Shown here: in pieces, positions 34,986 through 46,290 of the stretch
Position numbering within the stretch: position 1 is the first letter of the stretch
Layout: each line of letters starts with the position of its first letter
Assembly (NCBI GenBank): GCA_029582155.1
Contig: CM055903.1
Span: 44,221,769-44,285,768, forward strand
DNA: 64,000 nucleotides
Direction of reading: 5' to 3'
Source of the DNA: Panopea generosa
Lineage: Eukaryota; Mollusca; Bivalvia; Adapedonta; Hiatellidae
Translations under genes and position numbers: made by a program
The notes under the pieces: generated by a model
Database searches by the model: none
Told to the model about the DNA's origin: nothing
Seen by the model: only the letters and a program-made list of their open reading frames with translations

Positions 34986-36936
34986 ATGCTTCAACGAGTA
35001 AACATGAATGCCCAAGACGAAGAAGATTTTGTGTTTTCTTGTTTGTTTGCTGCAGTTATCCAGTCTTTGCGTCAGCAAGAAGGCCAACAGGAATTGCAAA
35101 GAGCGCACCAGGCAGGAAGAAGACGAAAAGGCGGAGGAGAAGACCAAGAACCCTATGGGTTCGCACATGGTTATCGGAAGATAGAAGGCAGCAGCTAGGC
35201 CACTACGCAACGTTTCTCACCAGGGAGCTCCGCAACGAAGATATCAACCTCTTTCAAAATTATCTAAGGATGCCCCCAGGGCTCTTCGACGAAATCCTTG
35301 AAAAAATAACACCAGTTATCGAGAGACATGACACGAAGTTCCGCTCTGCCCTAAAACCTGGTCTGAAACTGTCAGTGACTTTGAGACATCTGGCCACTGG
35401 GGACAATTACTGGTCATTCTCTTATGTGTTCCAGTTCCGGCAGTAAGGCAGCCATCTGTCATATGGTGCCAGGAGTATGCAATGCCGTCGTCGAAGCCTA
35501 CAAAGATGAAGTGTTTGCCGTTCCTGTGACACCAGATGAGTGGAGATCCCTTTTCCGGGAATTTGAAGACGAGTGGAATTTGCCTCATGCAGTGGGAGCT
35601 CTGGACGGGAAGCATATTGCTATCAGCAAGCCACCCAACACAGGCTCCTTGTATCACAACTATAAGGTTTTTTTTTCAGTATCCCTCTCCTCGCCTTGAT
35701 GGATGCCCAGTTTCGTTTCATATGGATTGAAGTCGGTGGAGTGGGACATATGTCTGATGCCCAAATCTATAATGACTCCGAGTTCAGTGAACTTCTCGGA
35801 GAATCCGGAATAGGCTTGCCACCACCATACTTTATCCTCGGAGACGATGCATTTCCCTTGAGAAGCTACCTGATGAAGCCGTATGGGAGAGAGTGATGCC
35901 AAGATAAGAACTCATCTTCAATTACCGGATATCCCGTGGAAGATGTATGGTGGAAAATGCGTTCGGGATCCTGGCAAAGAGATTTAGATGTTTCCTTGGA
36001 ACTTTGGAACAGGGACCAGACAGGTCAGTATCATTTTGTTACTATAACAACGTTTTCATGATACTGATAGATTGGAGTGTTACGCCGCTTACAATTTTTT
36101 TTTCAGCCACGGCAAATTTCAATTCAGCATATGGTTCCTGGGTTTCACCAGTACTAGGCTGGGGCTCTATTCTGTCTTGCCTAAGGACACCCCAACTGCA
36201 ACTGCACTCCATTTTGTTTGTATTTTTTTCTTTTGACAAAATCAGTGTTTAGTCATTCTATGAACAAAAACATCATTTTTGTGTCTAAACTTGTATGTAT
36301 AAAAAAAAGAATTTTGTTGTTGGAGATAGGATTCGAACCCACGACCTCCGTAGTAATAAAAATATAGGCAGACGCTCTATCGACAGAGCTACGTAGGCGT
36401 GTACATACACGGTATGTCAAAAAAGCTTTAACACCATTGACTTTACCCGTTAGTCACGGGGTAAAAATTGCGATAGCAACAAACAGCGAAATCAGTTATT
36501 TGCAGCGTTTCTTTTGTAAGATAATCTGTATGATGTCCTATTTACAGTTATAACACTGAATTTCCCAAAATTGAACTTTTTTCCTTTTTTTTCGTCAGTT
36601 CATCAAACGGAGATTAGTTGTTTAACTATATGATTAATAGATTTGAATCAAATAACAGTGAGAGACATAATTGAGGCTGCTGTCGTGCTCCACAATCTCC
36701 TGAGGAGAAGGGTTCCAGTCATCCCAGTGAACAAGGCGGACCATGAGGATGAGGAACACAATCTGGTTCTTGACAACTGGAGAGACGGGGTTCAATGGCA
36801 GGACGTAGACGTACCAGCAGAAAGAAGGAACAGAGACACCCTAGACGCGAAGCAGCAACGGGAGTACCTTAAAAGATACTTCAATTCCGATGCTGGTGCT
36901 GTAGAGTGGCAGGACAGAATGATCAATCCCCAGTGA
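34986..36936 (+). pseudogene. PIF/Harbinger transposase (HARBI1-like DDE nuclease), frameshifted
   Basis: The reading starts at ATG 34986 ([15 protein letters not shown]), shifts frame near 35120 into an Arg/Lys-rich segment and then [16 protein letters not shown], the helix before the nuclease. [10 protein letters not shown] is at about 35390, with a shift near 35415. The nuclease follows: [10 protein letters not shown] (first catalytic Asp, ~35600); a shift near 35690; [13 protein letters not shown]; then [10 protein letters not shown] (second Asp, ~35840). A shift near 35895 leads to [16 protein letters not shown] (Glu region, ~35950). After a ~620-base gap it resumes at 36646 with [16 protein letters not shown] and runs to the stop at 36934-36936. 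The gap may be an intron (CAG/GTCAGT at 36023, AACAG at 36647), but the phase does not fit cleanly. At least four shifts disable it. Confidence 0.88.
36319..36400 (-). mobile_element. tRNA-like SINE head inside Harbinger element
   Basis: Read on minus, there is an A-box region TAGCTCTGTCGATAGAGCG (36391-36373) and a B box GGGTTCGAATCCT (36340-36328). The acceptor halves do not pair, so it is not a working tRNA gene. It lies in the gap between transposase parts, so it either inserted into the element or is part of its intron. Confidence 0.65.
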
Positions 36937-37602
36937 AAGACAAAAATACTTAATGACTTATGCGACCAACAAATTCGCCGACCAGACTGCACAGCCGCGT
37001 AGTCTTATCAGTGGCTTTATTGTTCATTTCTTGGATAGTGTCTTTCTGTATAACTTGTGTACCTAATTTCAAAACTAAAAGTAGTCTTTGTAAATGACTG
37101 GACTGGATAACTACTAGATTGGACATCACCGAAGACATGTTTTGTCATGACGTACAAATTCCTCGTCAACTTCAATCATACGTAAATAAGTTCAAAGACC
37201 AGAGTTTGAGAAAACATTTCTTAAGATACTTCTTTATTGACAGAATGATGGTAAAACAAACCAAGGTAAAACAAATTAAACAATTAAATTCTTGACTAAT
37301 TTCTATTATATAATATAAAATTACTTAATCCTGTACTTTGTTACCAATAAAAAAGCTATTGAACTACTGATCTCAATAATTGTTTCGTCTTCCCTAACAT
37401 TCTCTCACAAATCATATGTAGTCTTCTATCATGAATCAGTTTTGATTATGTCCTCAATTTTCTACGGATTTCAGGCTTATCATAAAAAAAACAACAAAAA
37501 AAAACAACAACAAACAAACAAATAGACAACACATATTAGTTTGCATTTGTAATAAAAAAAAGTAGGAAACACTTCACTTGTCCCGCCTAGTCCAGTTGCT
37601 TC

Positions 37603-38210
37603 TCATTGGCTGAAGTGCCAGAGCTTCTGATCCTTCTCTCTTTGCTGGGACTTGTCATGTTGCTGGGGATCTGACCCGCCAAGAACGAGATAAGAGTCAG
37701 AGTTAAGCATCTGGCTGTATGAGATGTCTTGCTCTTCGACAGCTGATGTTGATAGCGACTGGGTTGACGATTGTCGCCGTGGTTGTTGCTGATTTCCAGT
37801 GATGGGCGGTGGACAGATGATGTTCATCTCAGGAAACTGCTGCTGCACCCACGATCGGCCCATTGAGTGCCAGAGATCGGGTGAGGTGGTAACCTCAGAC
37901 GGCCACTGGGATGGAGACGGCTGCCACTGCCGGACCGAATGCTTCCTTGGACGAACGGTTGGACGTTGGGCTTGAAGCTCTCCGCACGCAGTTAGGTGTC
38001 GCTGGCCAGCCGGGCCAGTGTGCTGAGATTTTACCAACCAGAGCTGCTGTCTCTCCGCTTTGTTATGGCACTCGTGCAACGCCCCTATGATTCTGGCTTC
38101 TGCTTTTCGTCGGATAGCTGGTTGGAGGCTTCGAAGACTTCCATCGACGTAGCAGCCAAACGCAGTTGCTGGATGTGCCTGATTCTGTCGCTGGGGGGGG
38201 GGGGGGGGGG
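37603..38210 (-). pseudogene. Harbinger accessory ORF with BESS-like motif, truncated
   Basis: Read on minus from about 38190, the frame gives AFGCYVDGSLRSLQPAIRR followed by KAEARIIGALHEC. This resembles the BESS motif (an aromatic, then V-x2-SLR-x-L, then a basic helix with I-x3-L) of MADF-BESS proteins that accompany Harbinger transposases in animals. It continues as a Gln/Ser/Pro-rich tail to the stop at 37603. Upstream the frame runs into the 28-base G/C homopolymer at 38193-38220, and no MADF or Myb/SANT domain is visible beyond it, so the N-terminal half is lost or shifted. Motif recognition is by eye; Myb/SANT is the alternative expectation. Confidence 0.5.
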
Positions 38211-38220
38211 GGGGGGGGGG
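38193..38220. repeat. Poly-G tract (28 G)
   Basis: Uninterrupted homopolymer in the accessory ORF of the Harbinger element. It produces a poly-Pro or poly-Gly frame and is a likely site of length error. Confidence 0.95.
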
Positions 38221-38271
38221 TTCGTCGTCGGCTGCTCAGACTCAAATGAAGCTCTCCTGCCTGGCGCGTCC

Positions 38272-38278
38272 TTTTATA
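38272..38278 (-). promoter_or_regulatory. TATA box of Harbinger accessory ORF
   Basis: On minus, TGTATAAAAGG lies about 70 bases before the BESS-containing frame and faces it. It mirrors the plus-strand TATA box at 34944. Confidence 0.5.
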
Positions 38279-39114
38279 CACCTTCCAATATCGAGCGCAC
38301 CGTGTCAGACCGTAGCAGAACTCAACGTACCGTAATGCTTCGGCCTGCAAAGCGTCACACATCGGGACGCACCATAATTGCAACGTTACGAAACGGCTAT
38401 CGTTCACCCTAGCTTACCGTGAGAACCGTAACAAAACGGAACACAACGTGACAAAACTGGAAAGGAACTTCAGATGCCGGGGAATACATACGATTCCCGT
38501 CCCACTACGGACCACTTCCAAGTTTTTGTAACAGCCTATTACGTATTGTCACGTTTTGTAGCGTTTACTCAGTTTTACTACGGCCTATTACGTTTCTCAT
38601 TCGCACAGTGGCTGCTGCGGCTGCCGTGGCAAATTTTTTGACAGTTTAAAATTTTGGCCCGGCATCCACGGCAATTACGGTCTGTCACGTTTGCCTATCC
38701 CGTCCCCCCCCCCCCCGCGTTGTCTCACGTTCATCCCGTTTTCCCCAAGGTGAGCTAAACCGTGATTGCCGTGGCCGCCGGGAACATAGTGTAAACGTAG
38801 CATTAACGGCAAATTTAATGGTAGAGTGCGCTAGGTAGGGGAAATAAACCCTACGCTGTTTTGTTAACCCATTAACTGGAGTTGTCTCGCTTCTATAACT
38901 TGTGCTTGTAAAATAATGTGGTTAATATTATTTATATATTCCTTTTACTGTCACAAGATTAAAATGGTAAATGCGGTATCAAGTATGAACTTAACTATAC
39001 ATGTGTGTTGTTGCATGATAAGCTTTACATACAGAAGTTATGAGGTTTTGGATTATACAATTTTGACAATAATTTAGTTTTCATTTTAAGCGCGATTGCG
39101 AAAAAAGTTCTAAG

Positions 39115-39560
39115 GTTAACACAGGAGTTTTAGACAGACCTTGGTTACGTTTACAGGGGAGTTTTAGTCAGACCTTGGTTAGGCTAACAGAGGAGTTTTA
39201 GACAGACCTTGCTTAGGTTAACAGAGGTGTTTTAGACAGACCTTGCTTAGGTTAACAGAGGTGTTTTAGACAGACCTTGCTTAGGCTAACAGAGGAGTTT
39301 TAGACAGACCTTGCTTAGGTTAACAGAGGTGTTTTAGACAGATCTTGGTTAGGTTAACAGGGGAGTTTTAGACAGACCTTGGTTAGGTTAACAGGGGAGT
39401 TTTAGACATACATTGGTTACGTTTACAGGGAAGTTTGAGTTTTAGTCAGACCTTGGGTAGGCTAACAGAGGAGTTTCAAACAGACATCGGTTATGCTTAC
39501 ATGGCATTTTAGAAAGACCTTAGTCAGGTTAACATGGTGAATTACAACTTAGGTAGAGAC
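39115..39560. repeat. 34-bp minisatellite (~12 units)
   Basis: Units of the form GTTAACAGAGGTGTTTTAG plus ACAGACCTTGCTTAG. For example, ACAGAGG recurs at 39187 and 39221. Divergence grows toward 39480-39560. It lies just downstream of the 3' end of the minus-strand membrane-protein gene. Confidence 0.9.
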
Positions 39561-39639
39561 AGAAACAGTTATTGGTTATTAAATAAACATGTGAATAAAA
39601 TTGAGTTAAATGAAACCAGCCTAGTTTGAGCGTCTGTTA

Positions 39640-39785
39640 TGCCACACTGCTTTCGAGTCCGCTTCGTGGGTAGAACCACTACTGAGTGTTTTCTTTTGAG
39701 AGGCATGGGGTCGAGCTGGGGGTCAAACCGACAACGCGTGAGCGGCTAACACTGCATTCATTACACTACTGCCTCACTTGACCAT
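39640..39785 (-). mobile_element. Degenerate tRNA-like SINE remnant
   Basis: On minus, an A-box-like TAGTGTAATGAATGCAGTG is followed by a B-box-like GGTTTGACCCCC and a GC-rich tail. Weak but in the right order and spacing. Confidence 0.35.
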
Positions 39786-39970
39786 AATTATGTATAATCT
39801 CGTTGGGTATACAGGCCTATGACAATCGGTGACAACGTGTTTTTCGGATGTCAACGTTATCGCAGTATTAAGTTTATTTTGAAGATCCACTCAACTTTCA
39901 ATATTTTATTTAGCGACCATTACAGTATATCATATCTGGATAACGGCCAGAGATGTGTTTAACATTTCAT

Positions 39971-39976
39971 TTTATT
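39971..39976 (-). terminator. Candidate poly(A) signal of the six-cysteine membrane gene
   Basis: AATAAA on minus, about 155 bases after the stop codon at 40132. The intervening sequence has no other clear hexamer. Confidence 0.5.
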
Positions 39977-40131
39977 TTTCTTTGGTTGACATTAGATTAA
40001 AATAATAATCGTGCTATTTACTACGTATAGTATAGGATATAGCATTATGTTTTCGTTGTTGTTATTTTTTTACAGGTCGACTATTTTGCCACTTTTCATT
40101 TTAAATATAGCAAGTAAATGTTAAATTACAT

Positions 40132-43100
40132 CTAAACATAGCGTCGTGGTCCCTTGTCCACCTCAGAGTACATGGGTGGTGGGGTGGTTCTCTCGTTGTC
40201 CGGGTACGGCGGCGGCTGATCAAAACTCGTCTGAGGATGATAATGCGTGTATTGCTGGCTATTGTCACGTATGGAACTTTGAGGTTCTTCTGTCGCTGTA
40301 AAAAGCAGGAATTTGTGACATCAGAATTAAGACTCACTACTTGTGACATCATAACAAAATTTCATCACATATGAGATCACAATTAAATGATTCTCACGTG
40401 ACATCATAATTAAAAATGAAATCATATCATTTATTAAATCAATATTTATTTAGCTATACTACTTACGGTTATTGTTCGTATGCTGATGTTGTGCAGATGT
40501 CCGATTATAGACGAATGCCTTATATCTCAACCAGCAGACGACTACAACGACCGACGTGACAACGACAAATAAAACGAACCCAACCACGAGGAAAATAATG
40601 ACTTCCTGTGACAAGCTGAAATAGATTTATGGTTAGTGTAACTGAGTATTGACCTCTTCGAAATCACGAATTATCGTCGCGTGCGAGAGCGAGATTTCGC
40701 GCGAGACTATGAGCTCAGGGGATTTGGTTTCACCGCGGCCGCTGCTGAAACAATGTAGATTTCACGTAAGTAAATTGAATTTTCATACATTAACAACATA
40801 GATATTTATTTATTAAAGCAGTTTAATAAAGTTTAATTTGAGAGAGTATGCTAGTATCAATGATGAACATAAGAAATGATGCGGTTGTTGACCATGATTA
40901 CCTTTTTATTGTGACTTTTATTACTGTTGTAAGTGGGTGGTGTTAGCATAATTCAAAATGGTGTGTGTGTCTTGTAAATAAGTGTATATTATTAAGAAAA
41001 GTTATTCTTTCAGAAGAAATTACTTAGTTTGTTTCAAGAACATAATTCATTATAGATATATAAAGACGAGTTAGAAGTTTAAAACTCCGTCTCTGAGACA
41101 GTTTTGTACCAGTTGTAGTAACCTAGTTTCAACACAGAAACGAACATTCCCGTGTAATTATACTGTACATGTTTCATTATATTTTTTTTATTTTATTTTT
41201 TTACTCATCAAATATTTATTAGTGACTTAAGATTATTGTTATATGAATTTTATTTCAGTTCAATTAAAATGCCGTCGGATGACTATTGTTGTGTATCCTT
41301 GTGAATTCACGAGAGAAGTAAAGTTCCACCGCGTTCTACATTTTACACTATTTCAAAAGAGCCCAACAGTGACAGTCTAGGATCAAACGGAGTTATAAGG
41401 ATCAAAATGGCAAACTTAAGCCATGGATACCCACAGCCAACTGATGAAGAAAACCCAACTATCCTCCATCTCATATGTCGACAGTCTGGAAAAAAAATTA
41501 CGGCCTTCCATATTTCCAAACAGACGGAATATGCTTGTAATTCATGTTTAAGTCTTAAAAAAGAATAAATGTTTTCATCTGAGATATCTGAATTAATATA
41601 TAAGCATCATTTTCAAAAATGTACCTTTTTGGAATTTTTACGCATCTAATCCAATAAAACAAATCTAACCACAATTTCACTTTACTTAAAAATAGGTTTT
41701 GCTTGTTTAACCTATATAAAACTAACATTGAAATAAAGAACTGACATAAAAAATGAACATTTATTAGTCTCTCTTTTATATCAGAGACGAATGATAATGA
41801 GACGCAATATGTATATCAACCATCACGGAGATTGTGACCGGTGGGGATTCAAACTCGTGACCCATGGATTAATATTCAGACGCATTAATGACTGAGCTAA
41901 TCGGGCCCGGCAGTCATTACAAAAGCAAGTATGACTGAATTTGTAAAATATGAAAATAACCCTCCGCTTGATAAAGAAAACAAAAATAATATTGCGGTTG
42001 ATGTAGACCCAGATCAGCCTGCACATCCAAGCCGTGTCATCAATGTATGCACTGTTTGCTACGCAGTCAGTAAATTATCAAATTCACCATTTTAAATCAG
42101 GAATGGAATTTAAGCAAAAAATGGTCCATTATATATGTTTAACGGGCTCATAGAGAATAATAAATAAACCTTATTTAGCTAAAAAAAAAAAGAAAATATA
42201 TGTGACAGCTTTTTTTATATTATCATATTAAACTGGTGCATCCATTGCTGTAATGGCTGATGATATGTTAATTTCATATTATTTTAAAGTAAATTTAGAT
42301 GAAGCGTTGCTGAGTGGTATTTTTAATATTTTTTGTTTTATCATATTGTGTATTTTACATATAACTAGCCCATATGACATCGTTACCCAGTCTACTAGTT
42401 ACCTGGACAAATAGGATTTTTTAACCTTTGATGGATAGTGTCATATGGAATATATTTGCCTACAGGCATAATGCACAAAATGTATGCTACTGTCCAGTTA
42501 CTGGCATCCTGCTGAGCTTGCATAATTAACCAACACTACAGTCACGCCATGTGGTAATGAGAAAAAAACATGCATATTGTACCCCAATTTGCATAATTCA
42601 CCACAGGTTTTATGACCCCAAGGTTTAAGATAGGATGTATGTTATATTGCATAGTATTATGGACAATTACTTAAATTAAACATTTTCAGTTATTTATGGG
42701 GTCAATACCAATGGTAAGAAATTATGTAACGTCCGTCCCCTTTTTGTAATGTTCATCCCCTATATTAGAGCGACATTAAACAAAATCTCTAAATTTTTGT
42801 TCATTTTTTTTTGGATAAATTATTCATATCTTAGATGCACTCTGCAAACATAAAATACTTAATATATTGAAGAAAAAAAGTGAAATTGATTCTATAAATT
42901 CAAAAAAATAGAATGAATATGCAGGTGGGGGAGAGGGGGTGGGGGGGGGGGGGGCGCTACGCGGACGGACGTTCCATTTCCGTGTATATCTTTCCAAAAT
43001 GAACATTTTTTTTTTACATTTTATATAGTACCTCGGTATAACAGCAGGTGAATGTGTATCATTCTATTTATCTTCTTGGAAGAATATATACCAGGGATGC

Positions 43101-46100
43101 AGTTTTTGTCACAAATTGAAATTTTCTGAGTTTATGTATCATTTCACAAATACACTATTATTAAAGAAAGCAGATATATCTCTTCGTGTTCATGCATTAC
43201 AATGTGATACACGTAAATGTTGTGAATATGATAAAATCAAAATTGTATGTATAATATTTTGTGTAATTTGTATCCGTAGTATATGGTGTAAATTTATAAT
43301 AAATATATAAATTTTTTCGTTAATACAATAAATGTATAAACAAAAATAAAATGTATTTTAGTTACGTTTCAACCCCAAATAATAAAATCCAATACTATCA
43401 CACACTACCAACAAATACCGTAAGTAAATGATTGTGACACGTAATAATAGTGCGAAACACTGTAAAGTTTATGCATTCACATATGTGTGGTACGAAACCT
43501 CAATTTGGTGGTACGAAACGTCTGTAATTCATTCAAACCTCTCTAAAATAAAAGAAAACCATAGTGATTTTTTTGGAAAAAACAACATTTAGATTATATT
43601 GATATGTTATAGTCATAATGTTTTTGTTTTTTTTAAATCATTTACCTACGTTTTAAACAAAAAGGCCCATTAACTGTGCAACATGCATGTCGTCAGTTGG
43701 GTCCGAAATTTGGTAGATAATACTTCTATAAAAAGACAAGAATTATTAATAAACAAATAAAATATAACCATTCCCTATTTGTAAATGAAAGAAGGGATAT
43801 TGATAAAAAAAATTTTTTAATAAACTTCTCAAGTTTACAAATTACCCCAACCATCACCAGCAATCAAGCATTAGTTAAAGTATACAAACACGCACAAAAC
43901 GATAAAAAGTAATTTTATTTTATCATGAGAAATTTATTTTTTTATTTTCTTTCATATCTTGTATTGTTTTCTTTCTTTTTATGACTGTTTTATGTAACTT
44001 TGTTGCAATTGTCAGAAGTCTGATACTGTCAGAAGCACCACTGCGGTTTGTTATGGTGTGACGCGATTCCCCTGAGCTTAAGTCACGCACATATATCGTC
44101 ACGCACGAGAGCGAGATTTCACCTTTTCGAATTGGAGAATACTGATGCGAAAATGGTGTCTACCGAGCAATAATAATGACATTTTTTTTGTAAAAATTTC
44201 CATGTTTTGGGATTCTGTTTAGTAAATCTTCGCTAAATGTGAATACTGACTATACAATGTATATTTCATTAAATGTGTAACACTAATAAGTATATACACA
44301 ATGTGCATGTGTATCTTAATAAATCACATTAAAATTAACAATGCGATTCGAAAAGGATAAAGAGCAAAAAATACTCGCCATAGATTCGTTTTTAATAGCT
44401 TGTTTAATACATTAAAATAACACTGTTGTCTTCAAGTAATATTGTCGTTTAGTTATTACATTGAACGACTTACTTGCAGCATTCGTAGAAGAGGGTGTCG
44501 TCAACCCGGCAACAGCCAAATACGCAGTAGTTGAATTCCAAGTCGTTATGTTTACAAAAGTCCCCGGCTCCTCGTACACGTACTATGTTATAATAAGAAG
44601 ATAATATATATGTGAAGTCTACATGATAGTTCACAGAGACAGATACGGATGGGCAGGGCAGGGCAGGTGTCTATCAATGTAAGTTAATTGAAGGCGAAAG
44701 TAAATGGGAGGTGGCTAGCAATGTAAGACAATTGAAGGCGAATATAAATGGGAGATGGCTTTCAAGGTAAGATAATTGAAGACGGATATAAAGGGGAGAT
44801 GGCTATCAAGGTAAGATAATTGAATGTGAATATAAATTTGAGGTGGCTATCAAGGTAAGATAAATAAAGGCGACGATCAGTGGGAGGTGGCAATTAAGGT
44901 ACTAAGATAATTGAAGGAAAATATAAATGGGAGGTGACTAGCAATGTAAAATAATCGAAGGCGTATATAAATGGGAGGTGGCTATTAATGTAAGATAATT
45001 GAAGGAAAATATAAATGGGAGGTGGCTATCAAGGTAAGATAATTGAAGGTGAATATAAATGGTAGGTGGCTATCAAGGTAAGAAAATTGATGGTGAAGAT
45101 AAATGGGAGGTAACTATCAAGGTAAGATAATAGAAGATGAATATAAATGGGAGGTGGCTATCAAGGTAATATAATTAAAGGTGAATATAAATGGTAGGTG
45201 GATATCAAGGTAAGATAATTGAAGGGGAATGTAAATGGGAGGTAACTATCAAGGTAAAATAATAGAAGGTGAATATAAATGGAAAGTGGCTATCAAGGTA
45301 AGATAATTGAAGGTGAAAATAAATGGGAGGTGGCTATCAAGGTAAGATAATTGAAGGTGAATATAAATGGAAGGTGGCTATCAAAGTAAGATAATAGAAG
45401 GTGAATATAAATGGGAGGTGGCTATCAAGGTAAGATAATTGAAGGTGAATATAAATGGGAGGTGGCTATCAAGGTAAGATAATTGAAGGTGAATATAAAT
45501 GGGAGATGGCTATCAAAACAATAAAATTTCAGGTGAAGATAAATGAGAGGTTGCTAGCAAGGTAAGATAATTGAAGGTGAATAGAAATGGGAGGTGACTA
45601 TCAAAATAAAATAACTGAAGGCAAAGATAAATGGGAGGTGGCTAGCAAGGTAAGATAACTGAAGGCGAATATAAATGGGAGTTGACTAGCAAAGTAAGAT
45701 AATTGAAGGTGAATATAAATGGGAGGTGACTATCAAAATAAAATAACTGAAGGCAAAGATAAATGGGAGGTGGCTAGCAAGGTAAGATAACTGAAGGCAA
45801 ATATAAATGGGAATTAACTAGCAAAGTAAGATAATTGAAGGTGAATATAAATGGGAGGTGGCTATCAAAATAAGATAATTGAAGGCAAAGATAAATTGGA
45901 GGTGGCTAGCAAGGTAAGAAAACTGAAGGCGAAGATAAATAGGAGGTGGCTAGCAAGGTAAGATAACTGAAGGCGAAGATAAATGGGAGGTGGCTATCAA
46001 GATAATATAATATAAGGTGAAGTTAAATTAGACATGGTTAGCTAGAGAGGATAAAACCTATGTAGAAGGTAGGACGTTGATGCAGGATATAAAACAATGG

Positions 46101-46240
46101 ACATTGAAGGAGAAATAAAACAAATTGTTAAGCAATAGACAAATTAACAATTAACAAAAACGATTAACAATTTTACCTGATACTGCTGTCAAAATGAATA
46201 ACTGTATGACGAGTATTTCTAACGTTTTAAAAGCTGCCAT
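40132..46240 (-). CDS. Six-cysteine single-TM protein, Shisa/WBP1/VOPP1/CYYR1-like; four exons
   Basis: Reconstructed gene, 486 coding bases, 161 residues. Exons on minus: 46240-46177, 44582-44474, 40615-40467, 40295-40132. Donors are G/GTAAAA, CAA/GTAAGT and ACC/GTAAGT; acceptors are ACATAG, TTTCAG and TTACAG. Phases (1, 2, 1) join without a stop. Exon 1 is a signal peptide (MAAFKTLEILV... to S21) with a good start context (AAAGATGG). Exon 2 carries the ectodomain cysteines C31, C41, C45, C46, C56, C57 (C-x9-C-x3-CC-x9-CC), the six-cysteine pattern of Shisa-like single-TM proteins. Exon 3 carries the helix at ~63-87, rich in Val. Exon 4 is a Gln/Pro-rich tail with PPPY (135-138) and PPPMY (146-150). 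PY motifs in relatives bind WW domains of NEDD4-type ligases, and family members act as trafficking adaptors; which subfamily this is remains open. Intron 1 is filled by a minisatellite. Confidence 0.85.
41269..41570 (+). pseudogene. THAP-like zinc-finger fragment
   Basis: After an acceptor-like ATTTTATTTCAG (ending 41258), an ATG at 41269 opens MPSDDYCCVS. One extra T then shifts the frame to CEFTREVKFHR. The order MPS-x-CCV-x-C followed by V-x-FHR resembles the N-terminus of THAP domains (C-x2-C then FHxFP). The conserved Trp, the C-x2-H pair and the AVPTIF box are not seen, and stops follow. It is either a dead transposon-borne THAP exon or chance resemblance. Confidence 0.3.
41826..41908 (-). 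mobile_element. tRNA-derived SINE head
   Basis: On minus: GCCCGATTAGCTCAGTCAT (A box) and GAGTTTGAATCCCC (B box) at tRNA spacing. The acceptor stem does not close. Orientation is the same as the host gene's intron. Confidence 0.65.
42728..42974. mobile_element. Short MITE-like segment with AACGTCCGTCC ends
   Basis: AACGTCCGTCC at 42728-42738 pairs with GGACGGACGTT ending at 42973. The interior is AT-rich apart from a G tract at about 42925-42954. Non-coding. Confidence 0.45.
42975..44000. other. AT-rich intronic DNA
   Basis: Part of intron 2 of the minus-strand membrane-protein gene. No exon, RNA or paired terminus is recognised. Confidence 0.4.
44640..46020. repeat. 44-bp minisatellite filling intron 1 (~30 units)
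   Basis: Unit AATTGAAGGTGAATATAAAT then GGGAGGTGGCTATCAAGGTA then AGAT. GCTATC recurs at 45421 and 45465, giving a 44-base period. Some units have GCTAGC or GACTAGC variants. The array lies wholly within the 1.59-kb intron 1 (44583-46176) of the six-cysteine gene. It reads antisense to that gene, so its CAAGGTAAGAT splice-donor-like motif is not on the transcribed strand. Confidence 0.92.
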
Positions 46241-46290
46241 CTTTCTTCCACAAACGTTCAATTCAATATTTAATTAACGTTTTATTTCAA

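Larger units (their letters stand above)
34570..38802 (+). mobile_element. PIF/Harbinger DNA transposon, near-complete, defective
   Basis: The two ends match as inverted repeats of about 36 bases with one or two mismatches. The left end begins TGCTACGTTTACAC at 34570; the right end is its reverse complement ending at 38802. Directly outside both ends is TTA (34567-34569 and 38803-38805), the TWA-type 3-base target duplication known for PIF/Harbinger. Inside are a transposase (plus strand) and an accessory ORF (minus strand) arranged convergently, each with a TATA box near its outer end. The two-gene layout is the usual one for the superfamily. Frameshifts in both ORFs mean this copy cannot move by itself, unless the shifts are assembly errors. 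Confidence 0.9.
40716..44074. mobile_element. Possible inverted-repeat element in intron 2
   Basis: CAGGGGATTTGGTTTCACC from 40716 matches the reverse complement of the sequence ending at 44074 (CAGGGGAATCGCGTCACACC). Looser matching continues for ~40 bases (GCTGCTGA / GTGCTTCTGA). Just outside both ends is a similar ~30-base sequence in direct orientation (CGAGAGCGAGATTTC at about 40685 and 44107). CAGGGG ends are typical of hAT-like elements, but no 8-base target duplication is seen. The interior holds a THAP-like fragment. Boundaries are tentative. Confidence 0.4.

Noticed and set aside
36319..36400. Functional tRNA gene on minus strand
   Set aside because: A and B boxes are good but the acceptor ends are not complementary; better explained as a SINE head.
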